Source: Nonomuraea antri
GTDB taxonomy: Bacteria > Actinomycetota > Actinomycetes > Streptosporangiales > Streptosporangiaceae
Length of the DNA: 64,000 nucleotides
Assembly (NCBI RefSeq): GCF_013283785.1
Contig: NZ_JABCPZ010000025.1
Span: 1 to 64,000, forward strand
Direction: 5' to 3'
Position 1 is the first letter of the stretch; every line of letters begins with the position of its first letter. The notes under the pieces were generated by a model. It saw nothing but the letters and a program-made list of their open reading frames with translations, was not told the DNA's origin and made no database searches. The position numbers and the translations under genes are program-made. Shown here piece by piece: positions 44,302 to 53,137 of the stretch.

Positions 44302-44565
44302 TCAGTCGAAGAGCTGGTCGACGGTGACGTTCTTGACCCGGTCGTAGCTGTCGACGGCCAGGTACCAGTAGTCGTCGTAGGGCACCCGCAGGGTGATGGG
44401 GCTGTAGTCGAAGAAGCCGCCGTAGAACTCGTAGGCCTCCTCATCGATGTACGCCTGGTATTCGTTGCCGTCCATCAGGCAGACCCGGGCGGTCGAGCCG
44501 CGCCAGTCCACCTCGAAGCAGGTGCCGGCCCCGGTTTCTCCCAGGTCCCAGTACAAGTGCCTCAC
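44302..44565 (-). CDS. DUF1883 family protein
   Basis: This 87-residue protein starts MRHLYWDLGETGAGTCFEVD and continues ARVCLMDGNEYQAYIDEEAY, YGGFFDYSPITLRVPYDDYW and YLAVD, matching the small beta-rich DUF1883 fold (pattern HYDLG...V.LMD...Y..G.....YGG...SPV.L.VP..G.WYVVVD). In bacteria this domain occurs alone or fused to TIR domains. Function unknown. It is convergent with the small gene ending at 44249. Confidence 0.8.
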   Translation of the reverse strand: MRHLYWDLGETGAGTCFEVDWRGSTARVCLMDGNEYQAYIDEEAYEFYGGFFDYSPITLRVPYDDYWYLAVDSYDRVKNVTVDQLFD

Positions 44566-44686
44566 ACATCATTAGTAGCTGGCTGCGAATCGCGCGGGAA
44601 GCAACTGCGCCACCCCGGGCCCTTCCTGGAAACTAGCGCGGTGCCAGGCCATGGTCGGGCGGACCGCGGTCGGGCAGTGTGGGCTC

Positions 44687-46225
44687 ATGAGTGGATTACG
44701 CCTGCGCCGAGCCGCCCGGACCACGGACTGGCGACAGCGCCGAGCCGAACGGCAGGCACGGCTGATCCCGATCAGCGTCGCCTTGGCCGGCACGATCGTG
44801 CTGGCCGGCGCCGTGGCGGGCGGCCTGATCAGGCTGATCTTGTCGGCGCTGGGCCCGGTGGATCTGGCCGCGATCAAGCCCAGTACGGGCGAGGTGCTGG
44901 AGATCGTGAAGATCTCGCTGGCCGTCGTGGCCGGTATCGGCGGGGTGGTGGCGCTGGTGGTCGCCTACCGCAAGCAGCGCGTCACCGAGGCCGGCGAGAA
45001 CCGCGAGCAGGCCAAGCTGTATGCCGAGCGGTTCGACAAGGCCAGCGACAAACTCGGCAACGACGCGGCCGCGGTCCGGCTGGCCGGCGTGCACGCCCTG
45101 GCCGCGCTGGCCGACGACTGGGCCGGCGGCCGCCAGATGTGCATCGACGTGTTGTGTGCCTACCTGCGTATGCCCGCCACGCCCGAACCCGCCGTCGACG
45201 ACCTCCCCTCCCACACGGCCTGGAGATCCATGGTCGAAGTCCACGCCACCATCCTGCGCCTGATCACCACCCACATGAAGGCCGACGCCCCGATTCCCTG
45301 GCACGGCGCCGACCTGGACTTCACCGGCGTGGTCTTCACCGCCGACGTCAACTTCGCTCACGCGGTCTTCTCCGGCGGCAAGGTCTCCTTCGAAGGCGCA
45401 GAGTTCTCCGGCGGCAAGGTCTCCTTCGGCGGCGCGGTCTTCTCCGGCGGCAAGGTCTCGTTCGGCGGCGCAGAGTTCACTGGCGGCAAGGTCTCCTTCG
45501 ACGGCGCGAAGTTCTCCAGCGGCGAGGTCTCGTTCTCCAGCGTGAAGTTGTCCGGCGGCAACGTCTCCTTCGACGGCGCGAAGTTCTTCGGCAGCGAGGT
45601 CTTGTTTTCCAGCGTGGAATTGTCCGGCGGCGAGGTCTCGTTCGGCGGCGCGGTCTTCTCCGGCGGCCGGGTCTCGTTCGGCGGCGCGGTCTTCTCCGGC
45701 GGCCGGGTCTCGTTCGGCGGCGCGAAGTTCACCGGCGGCAAGGTCTCGTTCGGCCGCGCGAAGTTCACCGGCAGCAAGGTCTCGTTCGGCGGCGCGGTCT
45801 TCTCCGGCGGCGAGGTCTGGTTCGGCGGTGGGAGGTTCTCCGCTGGTGAGGTCTGGTTCGGCGGTGCGAAGTTCTTCGGCGGCGAGGTCTGGTTCGGCGG
45901 TGCGAAGTTCTCCGGCAGCAAGGTCTCGTTCCACCGGGTGGGATTTTCCGGTGCTCAGGTCTCGTTCGGCGGCGCGGAGTTCTCCGGCGGCGAGGTCTGG
46001 TTCAGCGACGCGGAGTTCTCCCGCGGCAAGGTCTCGTTCGGCGATGCGAAGTTCTCCGGCGGCACCGTTGACTTCTCTCGCGCCGCGAAGAGGCACCCAG
46101 CGGTCGAGGGGCTTCCCGAACGAGCGCCAGGTCTTCATCGACCAACGCTCCCAGTCCTTGATCCTGAAGAAGCCCCTGAGAGCGAGGCAGGCGGCGGGAT
46201 GGCGGGGCATCGCACAGGCTCATGA
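44687..46225 (+). CDS. Membrane-anchored pentapeptide-like repeat protein
   Basis: This 512-residue protein has a basic N-terminus, two membrane helices (IPISVALAGTIVLAGAVAGG; VKISLAVVAGIGGVVALVVA), a coiled segment (RKQRVTEAGENREQAKLYAE) and a conserved block AVRLAGVHALAALADDWAGG. Next come twenty 12-residue repeats (residues 228-467) of consensus FSGGKVSFGGA plus one variable residue. A C-terminal tail of about 45 residues is low-complexity. The order helices-coil-LAGVHAL-repeats is that of actinomycete pentapeptide-repeat membrane proteins; the repeats should form a right-handed beta-helix in the cytoplasm. ATG 44687 is taken as start. The function is unknown. Confidence 0.8.
   Translation: MSGLRLRRAARTTDWRQRRAERQARLIPISVALAGTIVLAGAVAGGLIRLILSALGPVDLAAIKPSTGEVLEIVKISLAVVAGIGGVVALVVAYRKQRVTEAGENREQAKLYAERFDKASDKLGNDAAAVRLAGVHALAALADDWAGGRQMCIDVLCAYLRMPATPEPAVDDLPSHTAWRSMVEVHATILRLITTHMKADAPIPWHGADLDFTGVVFTADVNFAHAVFSGGKVSFEGAEFSGGKVSFGGAVFSGGKVSFGGAEFTGGKVSFDGAKFSSGEVSFSSVKLSGGNVSFDGAKFFGSEVLFSSVELSGGEVSFGGAVFSGGRVSFGGAVFSGGRVSFGGAKFTGGKVSFGRAKFTGSKVSFGGAVFSGGEVWFGGGRFSAGEVWFGGAKFFGGEVWFGGAKFSGSKVSFHRVGFSGAQVSFGGAEFSGGEVWFSDAEFSRGKVSFGDAKFSGGTVDFSRAAKRHPAVEGLPERAPGLHRPTLPVLDPEEAPESEAGGGMAGHRTGS
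45368..46087 (+). repeat. Twenty 36-bp coding repeats
   Basis: The 12-residue protein repeat is encoded by a 36-base unit (TTCTCCGGCGGCAAGGTCTC core) present 20 times without interruption. Adjacent units near 45656-45763 are almost identical, a sign of recent duplication or gene conversion within the array. Confidence 0.9.
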
Positions 46226-46304
46226 TGGGCTCCCGAACGATGCACCATCGCAGATAGTGACGCACTATCTGCGGTAACGCGGTCCTGATAGTTTGCGATG
46301 CCCC
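46204..46304. repeat. Nested inverted repeat
   Basis: Outer arms GGGGCATCGCA (46204-46214) and its exact complement (46294-46304) enclose an inner perfect hairpin with 11-base arms CGCAGATAGTG (46249-46259 with 46263-46273, ACG loop). It starts inside the last codons of the repeat protein. It may be a terminator, or the end structure of a mobile element. Confidence 0.7.
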
Positions 46305-46621
46305 GGTGAGCCCTGGTCGGCCACGGCCCGATATGCGCTGCGATCGAGACCTCAGGAGTGACCAACGGCGCTTATCTGCGATTTCGGTCGATTCCTCTGG
46401 CGGCCGACTCTACCGTGAGGGGTCTTCCTCGGCTGTGAGGGGGATCGACGTGGATCCGATCGTTTGGCGGCAGGGACGGCGCTGGTAACGGCCATGGCCA
46501 CCGATGCCTGGCAGGCGGCTCGCGATGGTGTGGTCGCGCTGGGGCGTAAGGCCCGCCCGGAGCGGCCTCGAAATCCTGAAACTACGGCCTGGGGTGAAGT
46601 AGCGGTACTCCAGGCAGGCCG
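46305..46621. other. Gene-free stretch
   Basis: About 320 bases between the nested repeat and the PIN gene stop. Moderately AT-richer than flanks, with no gene seen. Confidence 0.4.
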
Positions 46622-47642
46622 TCAACCGGCCACCGCCGCGCCGTCGCCAGTCGTCTGTGCGGCAGCTTGTTGCAGTTTGGGATGCCCGGTGCCGCGCGGC
46701 TCCTTCTTCGGCTTTTGGGGCGCGTCAGGGGAGACAAGCCGGACAGCCTTGATGCCTCCCAGCCGCGCCCGCGTCGACATCCCGAGGTCTCCAGTCAGCA
46801 GCTTCACCATCCGGCCGGCGAGCGCCTGGAACGCCACGGCGCGGGCGATGATCTCGTCATCGGTACGAGGCAGGCGCACATGGCCGGGCGGATCCGGCCA
46901 GAGGTCGATCGTGATGGCGCCGCGCGGGAAGGCCAGGTTCTCCGGAGCGCTGCCCCGCTGGCGGACGACTCCCTGGGGGAGCAGATTGTCCAGAAGCTTG
47001 ATCGTCTCCCGGGCATTGGTACAAGCGACGCCCTGACCCCGATCTTTTCTGCCGATCCAGTTCATCCAGCACCGCCAGCGGCAAGATCAGGTGGACATCC
47101 TGGGAAGGCGGAGCGCCGACGTCCTTGCCTACATCCCAGGTGTTCAACCGGTCCGGGTGATGGCAGAAGACGTTGGAGTCGGCGATGACGAGAGGGCCCG
47201 ACCGCTCTGGCTGATCGAGCAAGTTCGACCAGGCGGACAGCGTCTCGAAGGCCTTCTTCAGCTGCTCGATGTGCTCGGCGACTTCCAACAAGATCATGTC
47301 GTGGATGGCGGTCGTGTCGGGGCTGCTAGCCAACCTGCTCACTGCTCCGCTGCCCCACGACCCTGGATGACTCTCCCACACAGGTTCCGGGATCTGCATC
47401 GACAGCACAGGGACATAGCGAGGCGTGGTGACCAGGCGATCCAGGTCAGCGTTGCTGGTCTGGCGGCGCAGCTGGGAGCGGGCGGTGTGGACCCAGTCGA
47501 GATAGGCGATGCGGAGGGCGCGGCCGTTGTCATGGCGGTCGGCACCTTGCTCGAGGATGATCAGTATGGTGCCCAGGATGCTCCTGCTCGTCAGGCTGCC
47601 ACCACCGGTTTCTGGATTTCTACCGACAGTGTGTGGGAGCAT
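46622..47642 (-). pseudogene. PIN-domain nuclease-like protein with one-base frameshift
   Basis: Two minus frames make one protein. The upstream part (from about ATG 47642) holds a helical region and then the PIN start PLVIADSNVFCHHPDRL and LPLAVLDELDRQK. After an A4 run at 47048-47045 the frame must slip by one base to continue GQGVACTNARETIKLLDNLL, TDDEIIARAVAFQALAG and VKLLTGDLGMSTRA. All four acidic PIN motifs are present across the break, so deleting one A restores a full PIN domain (probable metal-dependent RNase). It may be a recent mutation, a sequencing error or, less likely, programmed slippage. No antitoxin gene is evident. Confidence 0.65.
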
Positions 47643-48121
47643 CCGCGCAGCCAGAAAGAATCTTGAAAAGTCAGCATCAGATCCCGCGCGGATCTCGCCT
47701 CTCCATAGACGGGCCGACGCTGGTAGCCCGCAGGAACATTCGTGGGCCACTTCCCGGCACCGCGAGGTGGCCCGGCAAGTGACCGACGCTCTAAGCTGAC
47801 CATGCCGCAATCACTACGCGATGGAATTCCAAGATAGCTGACTGCTACTTTGCCCCTGGTCGTAGCTACAGGAGTTCGAGGCCGAGATCTCCCAGAGTTC
47901 AAGCGGACCGAAGGTCTGTCAGGTTGAACTCAGGGATGTTAAGGATCTTTGAGTGGGTTCGACCCCTGGGTTCGTCCGAACCGGTGGAACTCGGTCTTGG
48001 GGTAACGGTCGTCAGGAGCACGAGCATTCTCGGTGCATCAGATTGCGGTCTTGAAGCAGGACCGGGACCGGCGGCGGAAAACGGCTCGCGCCCTTCGCCG
48101 ATGACCTGATTAGCTCCCATC
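47643..48121. other. Gene-free stretch
   Basis: About 480 bases with no convincing gene on either strand. A tRNA-like motif near 47955 was examined and rejected. It is presumably the promoter region for the flanking divergent genes. Confidence 0.4.
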
Positions 48122-48673
48122 ATGATCTCGGCATGGCAGGGACAGCGCGTTCGGCTCCGCGCCGTCGAACCCGCGGACTGGTCCGCGTTTCACGCCTTCG
48201 ACCAGGACTCCGACGCCGTCAGGCACGGCTGGAGGCTGGAGCCACCGCGCTCCGTTGCTCGGACCAAGCAGTGGGCCACCGAACTGGCGGAAAAGGATCC
48301 TGACCTGGACGAGGTCCGCCTGGTTGTCGCGGTTGGGGAGAGCGACGAGCCGGTCGGGATGATCAACACGCATGGCGTGGATCGCATGCATGGCACGTTT
48401 GTCTACGGCATCTCGATCGGCACCCCCCACCACCGCAAGGGTTATGCCAGCGAGGCGATCGTGCTTCTGCTGCGCTACATGTTCTTCGAACGTCGCTTTC
48501 AGAAGGCCGAAGCCTGGGTCTACAGCTCCAACGAGCCGTCACTGGCCCTGCACCGGCGGCTGGGCTTCGTCGAGGAAGGCCGTCGGCGCAGAAGCCGCTA
48601 CGCCGCCGGACGCTACGACGACGAGATCCTGTTCGGCATGCTGAATGAGGAGTTCGTCGAGCGTCACCAGTAG
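48122..48673 (+). CDS. GNAT N-acetyltransferase (RimJ/RimL type)
   Basis: This 183-residue acetyltransferase has the N-terminal QRVRLRAVEPADWSAFHAFD strand, VYGISIGTPHHRKGYASEAI with the acetyl-CoA loop, and SSNEPSLALHRRLGFVEEGR, all typical of the RimJ/RimL group. The substrate is unknown; candidates are protein N-termini, spermidine-like amines or antibiotics. It stands alone, with the AT-rich island beginning directly after it. Confidence 0.88.
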   Translation: MISAWQGQRVRLRAVEPADWSAFHAFDQDSDAVRHGWRLEPPRSVARTKQWATELAEKDPDLDEVRLVVAVGESDEPVGMINTHGVDRMHGTFVYGISIGTPHHRKGYASEAIVLLLRYMFFERRFQKAEAWVYSSNEPSLALHRRLGFVEEGRRRRSRYAAGRYDDEILFGMLNEEFVERHQ

Positions 48674-48773
48674 CCCCGACCGCGACAGTGTGGCAGGAAC
48701 ACGCCGAACTCAGGACGCGCTAACCGCGTTCGTCTGCAGCACCACACAAACGAACCGGAGGATAATGAATAAG

Positions 48774-49340
48774 TTAAGGGCAGGTGATGTCGACGGTATT
48801 GCTCCACAGAACGCCAGTGAGATCTTGCGGGTTCGCCCGACTGTCGGTAGCGGAGAAGTGCAGGGCGAGGCCAGATATGCAGGGGATGCTCTGCCGCATA
48901 TGGAGCTCGCCATTTGACTGGGAACTCTGCTGAAAGGTTCGCATCGCCAATGCATCATCAACCACCCTGACGGTCACGGTGGCTGGATAGGCAAATTCCT
49001 CGCCATCGATCTTGAAGACGGCGGAATCACCGGAACCTTCACTTTGAACGGTAATTACAGGCGGGGTTAGTGTTGGGCGCGGTCGGTCAGGCGGCGGGCC
49101 TCCGGGCCGTACGATATGAAGGCTATCCAGAAAGGCGATGAGATTGCGTATGGAGATCGGCGCAAGCATGTCTAGCCGACGTGTCAGCGCCCGTACATTT
49201 CCATCCGGCCGGTATTGTGGTAGCACGCCTCTATCGCGGGCACTGTGAATGGCCGCTCGAAGTCTGGGCATTTCGATATCCTGAGATTTGACGTTGGTGG
49301 AACGCGACGTTATGTCCTCGGGTAGCGGCGTTAATCGCAT
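48774..49340 (-). CDS. Hypothetical protein in AT-rich island
   Basis: This protein of about 188 residues starts at ATG 49340, although the frame is open back into the end of the upstream gene. Its N-terminal half is basic (PRLRAAIHSARDRGVLPQYR, PISIRNLIAFLDSLHIV). The C-terminal half looks beta-rich (PPVITVQSEGSGDSAVFKID). No family recognised. It follows the tail-spike-like gene closely and shares its codon habits, with more A/T-ending codons than the rest of the window, so both were probably acquired together. Confidence 0.55.
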   Translation of the reverse strand: MRLTPLPEDITSRSTNVKSQDIEMPRLRAAIHSARDRGVLPQYRPDGNVRALTRRLDMLAPISIRNLIAFLDSLHIVRPGGPPPDRPRPTLTPPVITVQSEGSGDSAVFKIDGEEFAYPATVTVRVVDDALAMRTFQQSSQSNGELHMRQSIPCISGLALHFSATDSRANPQDLTGVLWSNTVDITCP

Positions 49341-49365
49341 GGCTGGATCGAACCTTCTGGGTTGA

Positions 49366-50318
49366 TCAGCCCAGGCCAACAAGGGCGAGAACCATGCCGG
49401 TACCCGAGGCCAAAGGTGTTAGGGCTTTCCCAAGGACAGCACCGAATGCAGCGTCGCGGTCATTCGCGGCCATGGTGTGCCCCGGAATGGATGAAGTGGT
49501 GAGCAGATTGCCCACCTGGATGGGCTGAGTAGTCGCATCGGCCCGGCACCAGACCTTGCCCATGACGGCAACGGCTCGTCGCTGCGCACCGGAGCCACTG
49601 GCATCGGGATCTCTGCGATCAAGGATCAGCGCTGGCTTACGATCTCCGGCTCCAGACACCACGCCTGCCACGCGGGAGTCGTATGAACGCGTACATACCG
49701 TCAGCGCCCCTTGTTCGTTGAGAACAAGGACCGTACCTGGCCCTGCCTCATCGGCGTCCGTCATTTCTTCAGCGAGGTCGAACTGTTCGGCCACATCCCC
49801 ACCTACCATGTGGACGTCACCGGTTACTGCCAATTCGCCTTGTATGAAGACATTTCCGATAAAGAATCCGGCGTGGCCTTGGTGCCCTCTTTTTTGGCGA
49901 AGATTACAGCAGCTTCGCCGTTGGGGTTGCTGCTATACGCGGCTATGGCCGCGACATCCTTAGCATTTGTCGCAGCGTGCACCGCTTCACCGGTGGCGCT
50001 CTCCGCCCAGACGCCAACGTTGGCTTGGCTCTTGCCGAAGATCGCAGCTCCCGCCTGGTTCCCTTCTACGAAGACATTTCCAACAAAGAATCCGGCATGG
50101 CCCTTGGTGCCCTCCTTTTTGGCGAAGAGTGCAGCACCTTCGCCGTTGGGGTTGCCGCCATACGCAGCTATGGCCGCGACTTTCGTAGCATTTGTCGCAG
50201 CGTGCACCGCTTCGCCAGTGGCACTCTCCGCCCAGACACCTGGACCTGCGGCACCATGTATGGCACGTACAGCGGCGATGGCGGAGTCGTTGGATTCTCC
50301 GAACACTGGACTTCCCAT
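49366..50318 (-). pseudogene. Tail-spike-like repeat protein, frameshifted
   Basis: Start ATG 50318 has an excellent ribosome site (AAAGGAG). The first part has two long repeats, each with GVWAESATGEAVHAATNA and KKEGTK, the first continuing GHAGFFVGNVFVEG. In the second repeat one G is missing near 49877, so the frame breaks. The next frame continues GDVHMVGGDVAEQFDLAEEM, LTVCTRSYDSRVAGVVSGAG and PIQVGNLLTTSSIPGHTMAA to the end at 49366. That C-terminal module is common at the end of bacterial and phage surface fibre or spike-like repeat proteins. Restoring one base gives a protein of about 317 residues. Base composition is clearly foreign. Confidence 0.65.
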
Positions 50319-50456
50319 GTTGAACTCCTTTGCCGAGTGCTGGAATTCGCTACTCGCGTTAACCGCCCGGAGATGAAGTGGTCCAGCCGAATTAGACTCT
50401 CTAGATAAATACGAACCATAAATTTGGAGTGGGACACACTTTTGTGTCGTTTCCAC

Positions 50457-50778
50457 ACCTAATCCGCTACAAATCCACGATAGTCATTGCCTGGCCGGCT
50501 GCCCCTATGGTTCGCCAGTATTTTGCGCCAAGGTTTCGCAAAATTATGGGCACATCGTATGTTGTTGTTATTTCATCCCCTCCGAGTCGGGGGGCAGAGA
50601 GATTTGGAACGGAATCCGGCGTTAACGAGGTTCTCCCAGGTTGGTAACCCCCACGCCGACGACGACCGGGCGCACCTGCGCGGCCTGATCGGGGCCTGGG
50701 AACGCACCCTGCTGCCCCGCTGGCCGGTACCGGCCAACGGGGACCCCGCCCCAGCATCACACGGGAAGGAACAATCTG
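50457..50778 (+). other. Island border with a truncated host gene end
   Basis: To about 50640 the sequence is AT-rich with no gene and presumably contains the promoter of the minus-strand island gene. From about 50640 GC-rich coding-like sequence resumes abruptly: GNPHADDDRAHLRGLIGAWE and RTLLPRWPVPANGDPAPAS, ending in frame just as the next gene begins. It has no start and looks like the 3' end of a gene cut by the island. Confidence 0.5.
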
Positions 50779-51210
50779 ATGGCCACCCGATCGGTACGCG
50801 GCCGCGACGGCGAGCCGGTGGAGGTCGCCTCCACCGACCCGGTGGAGAGTGTGGACCTGGCCGCGCTGCGCGAGGCTCTGGCGCGCGGCGAGCGCCCGCC
50901 CACCGGCGCGCTGCTCGGGCTGCCTCCGCTGGAGGGGGATGTGCGGGTGGACACCGCCCACGCGGCCGCCGTCGCCGGCGTCGCGCCCAAGACCATCACC
51001 AGCTGGCTGTCGCGCGGCCAGCCAAGGCGCTGCTCCTTCCCGGCGCCGCACCGGATCCTGTATCGCCTCTACTGGCCGCTGTCGGCCGTGGAGGCCTGGC
51101 GGGGGACTAGACCGGCCAGCGGGCCCCAGACGGCCGGGCCGCGCCTGACGCCTCCCCCTGACCTCAAGCAGTTTGCGAAGGCCCTGATTGATCATGTGCC
51201 GCTTACGTGA
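50779..51210 (+). CDS. Putative helix-turn-helix DNA-binding protein
   Basis: This 143-residue protein has an acidic N-terminus (EPVEVASTDPVESVDLAALR) and a helix-turn-helix-like stretch VDTAHAAAVAGVAPKTITSW followed by SRGQ, reminiscent of excisionase/MerR-type heads, then an aromatic segment RILYRLYWPLSAVEAW. GGAAGGA precedes ATG 50779. It may once have been coupled to the truncated gene upstream. Possible origins are plasmid or integrative-element functions; the exact role is unknown. Confidence 0.55.
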   Translation: MATRSVRGRDGEPVEVASTDPVESVDLAALREALARGERPPTGALLGLPPLEGDVRVDTAHAAAVAGVAPKTITSWLSRGQPRRCSFPAPHRILYRLYWPLSAVEAWRGTRPASGPQTAGPRLTPPPDLKQFAKALIDHVPLT

Positions 51211-51217
51211 TGACGGT

Positions 51218-51275
51218 GGCTGTCGACGTACGGGTAGAAGTACAGAGCCAGGTACGAGCAGAAGTGCAAACGTGA
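51218..51275. repeat. Imperfect direct repeats with GTAC cores
   Basis: GTACGGGTAGAAGTACAG and GTACGAGCAGAAGTGCAA follow each other at a spacing of about 24 bases. They may be protein-binding sites; similar GTAC-rich repeats occur near 54.86 kb. Confidence 0.4.
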
Positions 51276-51406
51276 TGCGCCAATTCGCGACGTCACGCGG
51301 CAGCCGGCTCAGGGCGGCGGATTCGCCTCGGGGGACCGGTCACACTGGTCAACAGGCCTGTCGATGACGCCTGTGGTTGATGTTCACCTGCGGCGAGTCT
51401 GATCCC

Positions 51407-51428
51407 GCATACGACTCAAGTCGTATGC
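51407..51428. promoter_or_regulatory. Perfect palindromic operator of the hydrolase-kinase-regulator operon
   Basis: Ten-base arms GCATACGACT and AGTCGTATGC are separated by CA and are perfectly symmetric. The site lies 66 bases upstream of the first gene of an operon that ends with a NarL-type response regulator, the expected position and size for its dimer site. A partial half-site-like sequence, CTCATATGC, follows at about 51454. Confidence 0.7.
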
Positions 51429-51493
51429 GCTCCGATGAGTGCTCGCTTTTCGGCTCATATGCGGCGGGCGGTCCGGGTCTTAGCGTCCGTCCC

Positions 51494-53137
51494 ATGAGTG
51501 ACAAGGTCTCCGCCCAAGACGCGGGCCTATTGTTCCGCGTGCTGTTTCTTCTCGTCATCGCCGGTGCCGTCGGATTGTCCGCGACGCTGCGCTTCCCGGA
51601 GATACTGCTCGACCCGCGCTCGTTCGCGGCCACGCTGGTCACCGACAACACCATCGGCGTCATCCTGAGCCTTGCCGTATTGCTGGCGTCAGGTGCCGTG
51701 CTCGTGGTGCTCTCGCGCCGGATCGGCACCCATCTCATACGCTCGCTCGGCACCGCGGCGGGAGCGTGCTGGGGGACGAGCGCGGTCCTCGGCCTGCTCC
51801 TGATCCCGCTGTGGGCGAATGAGGTGGCCGCCGGGGTGCCCGTTCTGTCGTGGATCGCCTTCGCCGCCGGGGCCATCATCGCGCCACTGCTGCTGGCGGG
51901 CTGGACGATGGCTGTCGTCAAGCAGGACGGTCGCGGCCGTGTGATCGGCGTGCTCGGTGCGGCCGGCCTGCTGCTGACCGCCGCGCGCTCGGCGTTGTGG
52001 GCGCTCAACGCGATGCTGCCGACAGAGCGGGGCTTTCACCTCACCTCGGCGATCCTGACCGTCGCCGCGTTGCTCATGTTCCCGCTCTGGCCGGCCTGGC
52101 TCGCCCGCATGGGCACGACCCCAAGGCTCCTCTCCGCGCTGCTCGCGCCGATCCTCCTTGTCGGGTACGCCACGGCCACGATCGGCCTCGCCCCGGCACC
52201 GCGTGGTAACGGCGCTCCAGCCGTGCCGAGTGCCATCGGGTCGGCTCTCTACCTGGTGGCGATGGCCGTGCCGGCGCTCCTTCCGCTGCCGACGAATGAG
52301 GTGGAGCTGCGCGCCGATCGTCAGCGAGACCTGGACACCCGGCCCGAGCTCCCGGCCGGCGCGACAATGGAGCGGATCGATGCGGGCGGTGTCCCGTCCG
52401 AACGGATCTGCGCCGGCCACGCCGGCAGCGAACGGATGATCCTCTATCTCCCCGGCGGCGGGTTCATCGAGATCGCGGGCAACGGGCCTCGTCGATTCGC
52501 CGCGGCGATCTCGCGACAGACCGGCGCGTGCGTGTTGCTGGCGCACTACCGCCTGGCGCCCGAACACCCCTATCCAGCGGCCATGCAGGATGGTGTGCGC
52601 GCCTACCGTTGGCTCCGCAGCCAGGGCATCGCGGCGTCACGCCTGGCGATCGTGGGTGACTCCGCGGGCGGCAACCTCGCCTTGACGAGCGCGCTCTCCC
52701 TCCGCCAGAGCGGTGACACGCTGCCGGCCGCGCTCGTGTCGCTCTCTGGGGTGACCGACTTCACGCTGCGGGGCGAGACCTTCCGTACGCTGTCCGATCG
52801 CGACCCCATCCTGACGCCCGGTACGCGCAAGCTCACAGTCGACAGCTACACCCGCAACGGCACGATCGACCTGCGCGACCCGCTGCTGTCGCCGCTGTAT
52901 GCCGACCTCTCCGCACTCCCGCCGACGCTGTTGCTGGCCGGCAGCCAAGAGGTCCTGCTCAGCGACGTGACCCGGCTCGGCGATCGGCTACGCGCAGCGG
53001 GTGTGCCCGGGCAGACACAGGTCTGGCCGGGCATGATGCACGCGTGGCCGCTCGTGGCGGACGAGGCGCCGGAAAGCCGGATGGCGATCGCGCAGATCGC
53101 CGACTTCCTGTCGTGGAGCTGGGCGACCTTACGATGA
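51494..53137 (+). CDS. Membrane domain fused to an HSL-type alpha/beta hydrolase
   Basis: This 547-residue protein has about seven hydrophobic helices in residues 15-265 (RFPEILLDPRSFAATLVTDN between the first two resembles DUF4386 proteins). The C-terminal part (about 285-547) is an HSL/MlhB-like hydrolase: oxyanion motif YLPGGGFIEI (His of HGGG replaced by Pro), nucleophile Ser in VGDSAGGNLAL (about S390), GSQEVLLSD acid region and the His of MMHAWPL (about H516). ATG 51494 is the start. Such a fusion puts an esterase/lipase at the membrane. Its stop overlaps the kinase start, so it may act in or be controlled by the signalling pathway. Confidence 0.8.
   Translation: MSDKVSAQDAGLLFRVLFLLVIAGAVGLSATLRFPEILLDPRSFAATLVTDNTIGVILSLAVLLASGAVLVVLSRRIGTHLIRSLGTAAGACWGTSAVLGLLLIPLWANEVAAGVPVLSWIAFAAGAIIAPLLLAGWTMAVVKQDGRGRVIGVLGAAGLLLTAARSALWALNAMLPTERGFHLTSAILTVAALLMFPLWPAWLARMGTTPRLLSALLAPILLVGYATATIGLAPAPRGNGAPAVPSAIGSALYLVAMAVPALLPLPTNEVELRADRQRDLDTRPELPAGATMERIDAGGVPSERICAGHAGSERMILYLPGGGFIEIAGNGPRRFAAAISRQTGACVLLAHYRLAPEHPYPAAMQDGVRAYRWLRSQGIAASRLAIVGDSAGGNLALTSALSLRQSGDTLPAALVSLSGVTDFTLRGETFRTLSDRDPILTPGTRKLTVDSYTRNGTIDLRDPLLSPLYADLSALPPTLLLAGSQEVLLSDVTRLGDRLRAAGVPGQTQVWPGMMHAWPLVADEAPESRMAIAQIADFLSWSWATLR

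Noticed and set aside
45368..46087. CRISPR-like regular repeats
   Set aside because: The units are contiguous coding repeats without spacers and are in frame with a protein.
47945..47975. tRNA T-loop-like GGTTCGACCCC
   Set aside because: No acceptor, D or anticodon stem could be folded around it.
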